In this document: positions 22,013-31,133 of the stretch, one piece after another
Position numbering within the stretch: the stretch's first letter is position 1
How the letters are laid out: the number at the start of each line of letters is the position of its first letter
Source: Hyaloperonospora brassicae
Lineage: Eukaryota; Oomycota; Peronosporomycetes; Peronosporales; Peronosporaceae
Length of the DNA stretch: 64,000 nt
Assembly (NCBI GenBank): GCA_947650285.1
Contig: CANTFL010001444.1
Location: forward strand, 1-64,000
Reading direction: 5' to 3'
Translations under genes and position numbers: made by a program
The notes under the pieces: generated by a model
What the model was told of the DNA's origin: nothing
The model's input: only the letters and a program-made list of their open reading frames with translations
Databases searched by the model: none

Positions 22013-24639
22013 CCACGTTCACCGTTCCGTTTCCATTCCCAAATTTTCACGGTTCAGCTCAAGCCAGTCTTTTTCCCTTCGGGGCAGTCACGTCGGAGGG
22101 AATCCTCCCCTTGGGGAGCCGACGTGGTCGAAGATCTGACGCGGGCACGCTGCACTCGCAGTCGCGGGAGTGGGCGTAGGAGACCGACGGGTCGCGCAAG
22201 CGGCCCTAGCAGGGGTGTTTTACGGACTGGAGGCGTACCCCGCGCCACGTGTCGCCGCTGCGGCGAGCGCACACTCCACGTCAAGGGGCCGCGCGAGCGG
22301 CTGAAGGGGCCACCATCGCAGATGGTTGAGCTCCTCGGAGAGATATACGGCGGGTTGGCGTTCTCCACGCCACGCAGTCACTTCGGTGATCGCACTCCAC
22401 GTCGGGGGCCGCGCAAGCGGCTGAAGGGAGCCACCATCGCAGATGGTTGAGCTCCGCGGAGAGATATATGGCGGGTTGGCGTTCTCCACGCCACGCAGTC
22501 ACTTCGGTGATCGCACTCCACGTCGGGGGCCGCGCAAGCGGCTGAAGGGAGCCACCATCGCAGATGGTTGAGCTCCTCGGAGAGATATACGGCGGGTTGG
22601 CGTTCTCCACGCCACGCAGTCACTTCGGTGATCGCACTCCACGTCGGGGGCCGCGCAAGCGGCTGAAGGGAGCCACCATCGCAGATGGTTGAGCTCCTCG
22701 GAGAGATATACGGCGGGTTGGCGTTCTCCACGCCACGCAGTCACTTCGGTGATCGCACTCCACGTCGGGGGCCGCGCAAGCGGCTGAAGGGAGCCACCAT
22801 CGCAGATGGTTGAGCTCCGCGGAGAGATATATGGCGGGTTGGCGTTCTCCACGCCACGCAGTCACTTCGGTGATCGCACTCCACGTCGGGGGCCGCGCAA
22901 GCGGCTGAAGGGAGCCACCATCGCAGATGGTTGAGCTCCTCGGAGAGATATACGGCGGGTTGGCGTTCTCCACGCCACGCAGTCACTTCGGTGATCGCAC
23001 TCCACGTCGGGGGCCGCGCAAGCGGCTGAAGGGAGCCACCATCGCAGATGGTTGAGCTCCTCGGAGAGATATATGGCGGGTTGGCGTTCTCCACGCCACG
23101 CAGTCACTTCGGTGATCGCACTCCACGTCGGGGGCCGCGCAAGCGGCTGAAGGGAGCCACCATCGCAGATGGTTGAGCTCCTCGGAGAGATATACGGCGG
23201 GTTGGCGTTCTCCACGCCACGCAGTCACTTCGGTGATCGCACTCCACGTCGGGGGCCGCGCAAGCGGCTGAAGGGGGCCACCATCGCAGATGGTTGAGCT
23301 CCTCGGAGAGATATACGGCGGGTTGGCGTTCTCCACGCCACGCAGTCACTTCGGTGATCGCACTCCACGTCGGGGGCCGCGCAAGCGGCTGAAGAGGGCC
23401 ACCATCGCAGATGGTTGAGCTCCGCGGAGAGATATATGGCGGGTTGGCGTTCTCCACGCCACGCAGTCACTTCGGTGATCGCACTCCACGTCGGGGGCCG
23501 CGCAAGCGGCTGAAGGGAGCCACCATCGCAGATGGTTGAGCTCCTCGGAGAGATATACGGCGGGTTGGCGTTCTCCACGCCACGCAGTCACTTCGGTGAT
23601 CGCACTCCACGTCGGGGGCCGCGCAAGCGGCTGAAGGGAGCCACCATCGCAGATGGTTGAGCTCCTCGGAGATATATACGGCGGGTTGGCGTTCTCCACG
23701 CCACGCAGTCACTTCGGTGATCGCACTCCACGTCGGGGGCCGCGCAAGCGGCTGAAGGGAGCCACCATCGCAGATGGTTGAGCTCCTCGGAGAGATATAC
23801 GGCGGGTTGGCGTTCTCCACGCCACGCAGTCACTTCGGTGATCGCACTCCACGTCGGGGGCCGCGCAAGCGGCTGAAGGGGGCCACCATCGCAGATGGTT
23901 GAGCTCCTCGGAGAGATATATGGCGGGTTGGCGTTCTCCACGCCACGCAGTCACTTCGGTGATCGCACTCCACGTCGGGGGCCGCGCAAGCGGCTGAAGG
24001 GGGCCACCATCGCAGATGGTTGAGCTCCTCGGAGAGATATATGGCGGGTTGGCGTTCTCCACGCCACGCAGTCACTTCGGTGATCGCACTCCACGTCGGG
24101 GGCCGCGCAAGCGGCTGAAGGGAGCCACCATCGCAGATGGTTGAGCTCCTCGGAGATATATACGGCGGGTTGGCGTTCTCCACGCCACGCAGTCACTTCG
24201 GTGATCGCACTCCACGTCGGGGGCCGCGCAAGCGGCTGAAGGGAGCCACCATCGCAGATGGTTGAGCTCCTCGGAGAGATATATGGCGGGTTGGCGTTCT
24301 CCACGCCACGCAGTCACTTCGGTGTTCGCACTCCACGTCGGGGGCCGCGCAAGCGGTCCTAAAGGGGTTTGTTGCCTTCTATGGCAGCATACCCGCGTTG
24401 TACGTGCTGCCGCTCCGGCGGTACGCATGTCCCCAGTCTACTTGGTCGCGCCAGCGGTCATGATTGACTCGTAGTTGGCTTCGGTAGGAGGGTCTCTGAC
24501 CTCGTTGCCGTCGCCCCTGGCTCTACGGAGCCCTTTAGTTGTCGACCCGATACCCGGGCCGTACTTCTTGTCACACTTATCAGTCGTTAGTTATCATAAT
24601 AATGGACGTACTTGACACCACCACGTTCACCGTTCCGTT
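22013..24639 (+). mobile_element. Retroposon-like element copy 2, with 17 structured 121-bp units and 19-bp TSD
   Basis: A direct repeat beginning CCACGTTCACCGTTCC flanks the element at 22013-22031 and 24621-24639. The body has the same 5' module (from ATTCCCAAATTTTCACGG) and 3' module (to TTGACACCA) as copy 1, but 17 repeat units instead of six. The 3' tail is one CCA unit shorter than in copy 1 and the 5' junction has three extra bases, both as expected for target-primed reverse transcription. Orientation is the same as copy 1. In the 3' module GGCTC-TACG-GAGCC forms a further UNCG hairpin, and copies 1 and 2 differ in the loop of CCGC-TCAG-GCGG versus CCGC-TCCG-GCGG while the stem is kept. 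Confidence 0.82.
22274..24350 (+). repeat. 121-bp tandem array, 17 units plus partial
   Basis: The first unit starts at 22274 and the terminal partial unit at 24331, exactly 17 x 121 bases later. Units differ by few substitutions (GATATACGG/GATATATGG, CTCCTCGG/CTCCGCGG, GGGGGCC/GGGAGCC). In the first unit the tetraloop GCAA is GCGA, which still fits GNRA. In the last unit GTGA is GTGT, which costs the outermost pair of the UUCG hairpin. Confidence 0.92.
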
Positions 24640-25964
24640 CTTAGTCATGACCTCTCCGCAGGATGCAACACGCGCACTTCAACGTACAGGTCTTTGGGAT
24701 GATGGGCGCCCTGCAGTACAGATAGCAACCGCGACAACAAAGCAACGGCAAGATCAGCGCCTATTTCTAGCATCGAAACGGAATTTGCAGAGCTGCACAA
24801 AACAAGCCAAAGCAGCTCCTTGCCGCTGACGCGTCGAGCCAAAGTCGACCATGTAGCCCGTTACGTATTGCAGCCTTCACACGTATGGCGTCTTGACCAT
24901 TCATCCAATCAGTCTTGCAAAACGCACTTTGGAGCGTGTGAACCAGGGATGACGGTGTTCATATCGTCCGCAGCTCGTGGATCTTTGCCGTGCAATAGTA
25001 GTATCTGCGCATATGACAGTATAAGATGGAACAACTCGAACGTCTTAGCGACGCAGAAGCAGCAGCCGCTGCACGCGACAAACCCAATCAATGAAGGACG
25101 AATAACCTTTTGTGAAGGGCAGTCAGGCCTTCGAACTGCGCGTTTTACGCCAAAAACACAATTAATGGACGGTCAATCAGCAGCGCACCGATGTCGGTTG
25201 CGTTTCTAAGCTATCCTGACACGCGCTGGGTACGAGCAAATGATGCAAAGAGAGACAAGTCAGCAACTCGAAACCCGTATTCTCAACCCACTTTATCGGC
25301 TTCTTGATGGAGCATCGAACAAGCAAAATGTATTCCAAACAATCTCGTCGTGAAGCTATCGTGACTGCTCCACCACCTATCGCACAAGATCCCCCTGATC
25401 AGGTCTCGCACAAAAAGCATCCACCACGATCATACACATTGCTGCACACCTCTTTTCATTCCTAAGGCTGCACACACGTTGTACCGCGGCGCTTGTCGTT
25501 CCATTGCAGTTATCGACGCAGCTCATTTCCTTGAACGTTGAACGCCATCTAAACAAAGTGGCAACGCACATATTGCAACGATGTGAGACTACTGGTCAAC
25601 GCCGTTGCCCCAACCATTGAAGGGTTACTTTTCCTGCCATTCTTATGTGGCCAAGCTACAGAGTGCCGTCAGGGGCCATGCACCTGCAACTTGCGTGCCA
25701 CACTGTTCGCGCGACTGACACCAAGTAGCTTGATGCATGTCTTGTTACTAGTTCGCTAGTCAAAGTGAGCAAAAAACACGAGCGTAGAACGAGAAGGAAG
25801 AAAGCCACTAGGCGGCGGACAAAAAGCGAGCATTGAGTTCCAGCGCACAATTTCTGACGATACGACTGCGAGAAAAGGATGTCCACCCGGGCACTAAAGT
25901 ATCAGCAATACCCAACATACCGAATGTTGAAGCTCTCGTGTGTCTGCAAACACGGCCAATAATG
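24640..25964. other. Intergenic sequence, no supported gene
   Basis: Only short motif-free frames. AT content rises toward the right, where the retroelement cluster begins. Confidence 0.5.
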
Positions 25965-26240
25965 TAATTGATTGAGCCTGTTCCATAATATTATCATTTG
26001 TGATTATATGGCAATAGCGACTATCATGTGTAATATTCCCACTACAATACCACTAAGCTCAGTGATATTGTTGCAGGAACCCAAGGGTCTGCTCATTGCT
26101 TGATGTATCATTATATCAACCCGCCAATCGCTGCTAGACGCGCGCATGGGTGGTGACTAGACGTCATTATACATGCTTTGGTATTTATACAGTTAAGTTC
26201 GAACGAATAGGACAAGACACATTTTAGGACTCAAATATAG
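25965..26240 (+). mobile_element. Diverged gypsy LTR relic
   Basis: Blocks shared with the gypsy LTRs downstream appear in the same order: GGGTCTGCTCATTG, ATATCAACCCGCCAATCGC, TGCTAGACGCGCGCA, GGTGGTGA and TAGACGTCATTATACAT. It is truncated and lacks both clean termini, so it is an old solo or broken LTR of a third subfamily related to gypsy A/C and B. Confidence 0.65.
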
Positions 26241-26244
26241 AGGA

Positions 26245-26757
26245 TTGTTAATTCCACCACACTTTTTGCTATTTCCACCACACTTTTTGCTATTTCCACC
26301 ACACTTTTAGCAAACTCCACAACGCCACACTTTTCACAAGTTTCGGCACACGACAAGTTACAAGTTTCACCACACTGTAACTTTTTATTTGATCAAAACA
26401 GAACAACAGCATCACACCATTTTCCACACAACCACATCATGACAATCTCAGCAACACACCGTCTTTGCGAATCGAGACGCGCTTATGGACCATGTCAAGA
26501 AGTTCGGCTGGAGGCAGGTCTCGAATTCACAATCAAACTATCGGACCACACGCGCACCCATCCGCGCGTGGAACTAGGTTGTGACCTTGGCGGCTAATTT
26601 CGAAAGCGAAAGCCAGTCCTTGTGATAGACATGAATCAATGTGAGAGCGAGACGCGTTTGACCGATTTCAGGTAGACATCAGTTGGAAACTAGCGGAACG
26701 ATGGATGACATCGTGATGTGTGGCCGAAATGGCAAAAAGTGTGGTGAATATATCAAT
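26245..26757. mobile_element. TIR-type DNA element fragment (CCACACTTTTTGC family), left part
   Basis: The left end carries three near-tandem copies of CCACCACACTTTTTGCTATTT (about 26260-26310). The right end has the inverted form, GGCAAAAAGTGTGGTGA (26731-26747). Similar motifs in inverse orientation recur at 40,600-40,735. No transposase is visible, so this is MITE-like. Gypsy A begins immediately after it. Confidence 0.5.
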
Positions 26758-27149
26758 TGTAACGGGGCAGCCCGTTACATGGAAATTGTCAATTAGAAGA
26801 TAATGACAATATAGAATATTATGTTGAATAATATTTTAACAATATCACCAACGGTGGTGATATTGATGGGTCGACCAAAGAGTCTGCTCATTGGTTGATA
26901 TCTTGACGATATCAACCCACCAATCGCCGCAAGACGCGCGCAACGAGTGGTGAGTAGACGTCGTCATACATTCAGTTAGATTAGTATAATTAAGTTAAGT
27001 CAAACAGAGAGACAGTGGTTAAAGACTTAATTATATTAATATAACAGTTCTACTTTTCCCTTATCTACGCTTCCTCGTTTGCCTTGTGTACGTCTGTCGG
27101 GCGCACCAAACCCTTGCGTTAAGTTCACGCAAGGGTGTGCCCCGTTACA
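26758..27149 (+). repeat. Gypsy A 5' LTR
   Basis: Starts with nine-base arms TGTAACGGG / CCCGTTACA around GCAG and ends TGCCCCGTTACA, so the LTR ends form a perfect 12-bp inverted repeat. Inside, further hairpins follow one another: AATATCACCA-ACGG-TGGTGATATT, GTTGATATC-TTGAC-GATATCAAC, and CCCTTGCGT-TAAGTTC-ACGCAAGGG near the 3' end. Confidence 0.92.
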
Positions 27150-27151
27150 CC

Positions 27152-27159
27152 TGGTAGCA
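27152..27159 (+). promoter_or_regulatory. Primer binding site, initiator-tRNA-Met type
   Basis: TGGTAGCA follows the LTR after two bases and is complementary to the ...TGCTACCA 3' end of eukaryotic initiator tRNA-Met. Gypsy C has the same octamer; Gypsy B has TGGTAACA. Confidence 0.7.
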
Positions 27160-27193
27160 CTTTGTAGTTCTTCCAAGGACCACAGCATCCAAC

Positions 27194-28347
27194 ATGAACA
27201 TGTTGGATGATGAAGAGACCTTTCACGCCACGCGTGAAGGGTTTACCCATTGAGTGACATCGAATGGAGTGCGGTAGAGCGAATGAGTTCTACCGTAGGC
27301 GAGTTCGCCATTAGAGCCATGTTGGAGTCTCTAGACAGAGACCAACAACATGCCGCTATAGCCAAGTTCATTCAAAATGAACTTGTCGCCGAAAGGGAGA
27401 AAGTAGCCTTGCTTCACCAGCAAGGCTCTCAACAGGCCGAGCAGTTGAGAGAACTCGGTGCTCAACAGACAGAGCTGTTGAGACAGCAGCAATTCCATGC
27501 TGCTGTGGGCGGGACGGCACATGCGCGTCGTCCCGAAGTCATGAAAGTTGACATCTCCAAGTAAAGTGGAGTCCCGGAAGACTCTCTGTTACTGTGGTTT
27601 GTCGAACTCGACAGAGCCTTAAGGGCTCGTCGCGTCGAAGATGAGCAAATAAAACTCATATTTGCTCAAACCCACTTGGTAGGACGTGCCAAAACTTGGT
27701 CCCTGGGGCTCGAGAGTAGCAACCCAAATGTATTTAGGTCGCTAGATGACTTCAAGTCCCGGCTCAAACAAACGTTTAAGCCTCCATGGGCTGAGTTTAT
27801 GGCTCGTTCAGAGCTCCTGAAACTCAAGCAGGGTAAGCGTGATGTGCACGCTTACGCTCAACATATACGACTCCTCGCGAGTAGTATAACTGCTAACCCG
27901 GTCCATGAACACACGTTGATTACGGTGTTCATGCAAGGGCTCGCAGAAGGGCCCGTCAGGAGCCACCTGTTCCGCCTTGAGCTGAATACGCTGGAAGATG
28001 CGATATCAGCCGCGGAACAGGAAGACTTTAGCATGAGACAGGCTCATGATAGCCCAAACTCTTATCGTCCGCCGAGACGACAAGAGATCGGAGGTCCAGA
28101 ACCAATGGACCTCTGCTATGTTGAGAGCGAAAGATCTCGCTCTTCAAACAACAAGCGATTGCAGAAGTGCAATCGCTGTCAGAAGTTGGGGCACTACGCA
28201 TATGAATGTAGTGCTCCACGCCCAGTACCAAACAGTACTGAGCGAAATGGTCAACCATTTGCCAGAAAGGGCAATGGGCGTGGGTCCAGCGCTGTTGCGA
28301 AACCGCAACGGCGAGACGGACCATCAAAAAATGGTCGGGGTCAGTAG
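27194..28347 (+). pseudogene. Gypsy A gag, broken
   Basis: It aligns throughout with the intact 384-aa gag of Gypsy C. One base is missing at about 27250, creating TGA, and TAC is TAA at 27562-27564. The rest is open, including the zinc knuckle CNRCQKLGHYAYEC at about 28169-28210, which binds the packaged RNA. The end overlaps the predicted frameshift signal. Confidence 0.88.
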
Positions 28348-28365
28348 GGGAGGAGCGCCCTGCTG
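28326..28365 (+). promoter_or_regulatory. Predicted -1 ribosomal frameshift signal at the Gypsy A gag-pol junction
   Basis: In the gag frame a slippery heptamer A AAA AAT (28326-28332) is followed by a 9-base spacer and a hairpin with arms CAGTAGGG (28342-28349) and CCCTGCTG (28358-28365). The arms contain the gag stop TAG. The protease frame is open in the -1 phase. The geometry matches canonical -1 programmed frameshifting. Confidence 0.65.
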
Positions 28366-30821
28366 ATCCAGCAACCTCAAGAGAATTTGCAAATCTCTTG
28401 ACGAAAGTTGCTCCAGATACACAATCATTGTGTGTCTCTGCACCTGGTGATGACGTTTCGCTCATCACCTTGAAGTTGGAAGCGACAAATGATTTGTCAC
28501 TTCGTGCTCTAGTAGACTGTGGGGCGTCGAACAACTTTGTTCGTCGCCAGTCACTAGAGGGTCGTAGGCTCAAGTTCGTTGAGCGCGACATTCCCCTCAC
28601 AAGGATGACGGTGCGCCTTGCAACAGGCGCATTGATTACCGTTGAGAAACGTGTAGTAGGAATCCACTACACGTTGGAGGGCAAACAGTACGATGATGAC
28701 TTCATCGTACTGGATCTGGATGACAAATTTGATGTCATCCCGGGATTACCTTGGCTCAGAAGGTACGAGCCAAGGGTGAGCTGGCAGCATCGATCCGTGA
28801 AGATGCCTGCCGCTTGTTCATCAGATGGCCATCTGATGAACGTCATGGAGCGTCCACAAGCGTTTGGATGTACTGCGAGTGAGAGCGATGGCCTCACTTG
28901 CGGTACGGTCGTTAGCACGACTGCACAAGATCACATTGCAGTTGATCACTACACTGTGGAGAAAGCTCCCGGTGGCTGTACAGAAGTACAGGCGGCGCCG
29001 AAGGTCCACCACTCGAAGAAGTCGAGTGGACCGGGACATGGATGCATGCCTAGCAGGCAGAATCTTAGACAAAAGAAACCTGTTGCCTTCAATGGGCAAC
29101 ATGGACATCCTAGGTCGACTGGAGAGTCGACCGTAAAGGATCGGTGCCTGACTGTGGTTGCACAGCCACAGTCAGAAGACGTCGAGGGAATAAGTCCCCA
29201 CGCACTTGAGAAAGGAATTCTTCAAGAGTCACTTGCTGAGGGATCAGACCCTCAGCAACCTGTGGAAGTAAGTTCCCAGGAAGAAACCGAGACGTTGAAC
29301 GTCTTATTTAATGACGGGTCAATCGTAGGCACTTATACGCTTGATCTGATTGTGCCTCCGAAGTTAACTTCGGAGATAACTCAGTTGCCGACGCTGGAAC
29401 CGAAACGGTTCTTACATGATCTGCGCAGTGGCAAAGTCAAGCAGATCTGCATACTCGTCGCAGAGGATGAGTATGTGACCGACATTCGGTCGGCAACAGT
29501 ATTTGCCTAGAACGAACGGGCTCTCTGCAAGTTATCGATGGACGAAGGTGTCCTCGATGAGAAGACTCGGATTGAGAGGTATGAATCTCAACCCTGGGAG
29601 TCGCTTCAAACAAATCCTTTGTATAACAATTTGATCGAATTCAAGGATATGTTCCCTGAATCCGTACCTTGCGAGTTGCCTAAGGACAAAGGCACTCGAC
29701 ACGAGATCGAGCTCAAACCGGGCTCGAAGTACTGTGTCATGAAGCAGTGGCCACTGCCTCGTGAACAAGTACTAGCGATCGACAAGTTCTTTACCGATCG
29801 CTTAGCGGCAGGTCATGTGAGGGAATCAACTTCCCCTCACAGCTCTCCGACCTTCTGTGTGCGAAAGGCCACAGGAGGATGGCGGATAGTGCTCGCATTC
29901 AACAAATTGAATGCCGCAACGGTACCTGCTCAGACGCTGATACCGAGAGAGGACGTATCATAGATGGTATGTCAAAGAGCATCATCTTCTAGTCCATGAA
30001 TCTGATGTATAGATTCTATCAGATCCTTATGCGTGAAAGGGAAATCCCGTACACAGCAGTGAGCACCCCCAGCGGTATGTTGTGGGAGTGGCTAGTGATG
30101 CCACAGAGGCTGAGCAATGCCCCTGCAACGTTCAACAGGTTTGTCACAAATCTGTTGAGACCGGTGCGAGACTTCGCACCGAGTTATTTCGACAATGTGT
30201 TCGTCCATAGCCAGGATATGGACGGAAAGACGGACGTTGAAGTTCACAGAACTCACGTTCGTCAAGTCCTTCAACTTATGCGCAAGCATAAGTTGTACGC
30301 AAACCTCAAGAAGTGTATCTTCGCGGCTAGCGAAATACCACTTCTTGGGTGCATCGTGGGTACACACGGCGTAAGCCCCGATCTCGAGAAGATCAAGGCG
30401 ATCACCGACTGGCCAGTGCCAGTCGATGTCAAGGGACTAAGGAAGTTCCTTGGACTAGCAGCGTACTTGCACAAGTACTCGCGCAACTACGCCGAAATGA
30501 CGGTACATCTTTCTTGGTTACTCAAGAAAAATGTCAAGTGGTCATGGAACGCTGAGTGCCAGCGTTCCTTTGAAGGTATCAAGCGGAGCTTGATGCAGTC
30601 GCCGATCTTGGCGATTGCAGATCAGGACAGACCATTTCATTTGGTCTGTGACGCCAGCGGCTTTGCGATCGGCTGTGCGTTTATGCAATTTGATGCAGAT
30701 GGCGCAGAGCGCGTCATCTGTTATCAGTCGCGTCAGCTGCAGGCAGATGAGCGCAATTACCCAGTGCATGACAAGGAACTCCTTGCCATGAAGTACGCAC
30801 TGGCTAAGTTTCGCGTCTATC
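28341..30821 (+). pseudogene. Gypsy A pol, 5' part: protease, RT and RNase H start
   Basis: Protease has ALVDCGASNNFV as active site and IPGLPWLRRY downstream. TAG stops the frame at 29508-29510, where Gypsy B has GAG. The RT thumb-side start GTRHEIELKPGSKYC and TGGWRIVLAFNKLNAA follow. Then comes a frameshift with TAG (29961-29963) and another TAG (29990-29992) just before motif A, which reads MNLMYRFYQI where MDLMDGFYQI is usual. The catalytic YxDD box is YFDN (Asn at 30194-30196). RNase H starts with CDASGFAIGCAF and is cut by the copia element after RVYL. The enzyme cannot be active. Confidence 0.9.
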
Positions 30822-31119
30822 TTTTGGTTGAAGGTGATGTGACGTATTCACGCGAGTATGTGTTGAAGTATCTGTGATAGTGTCCATGATACTGTAAGGT
30901 GATGTGACGAAGTTTACGGATGTTACACATAAACTTTCAAACGGTTTACAGGAAAGGAGATACGACGAGACGGGACGCGACAGTCAGCATGGGGCAGTTA
31001 ACGAGTTTTCTGAGAAAGTACTAACGGTAGGGAAGTATAACGATAATCACGCACAGAATACAACTCACTTCTGGTTTTACTCCTTTTACCTCAAGCACAT
31101 CTTCGGTCGTAGATCAACA
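30822..31119 (+). repeat. Copia 5' LTR
   Basis: 298 bases ending AGATCAACA. It differs from the 3' LTR at a few sites including the mutated first dinucleotide (TT for TG). Confidence 0.92.
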
Positions 31120-31133
31120 GGTTATGAGCCCAA
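31120..31133 (+). promoter_or_regulatory. Half-tRNA primer binding site containing the gag-pol ATG
   Basis: GGTTATGAGCCC directly after the LTR is complementary to the anticodon arm of initiator tRNA-Met (GGGCTCATAACC). This is the half-tRNA priming seen in Drosophila copia and yeast Ty5. The ATG at 31124 is the start codon of the polyprotein, so primer site and start codon overlap. Confidence 0.75.

Noticed and set aside
22274..24350. CRISPR-like array
   Set aside because: Units are contiguous 121-bp tandem copies without unique spacers, in a eukaryotic genome, with no cas genes.
11731..24428. Series of near-identical 117-aa minus-strand ORFs (MENANPPYISPRSS...)
   Set aside because: They are by-products of the 121-bp array: the unit is not a multiple of three, so each frame opens for about 354 bases and closes. 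Variants between units follow RNA stems rather than codons.
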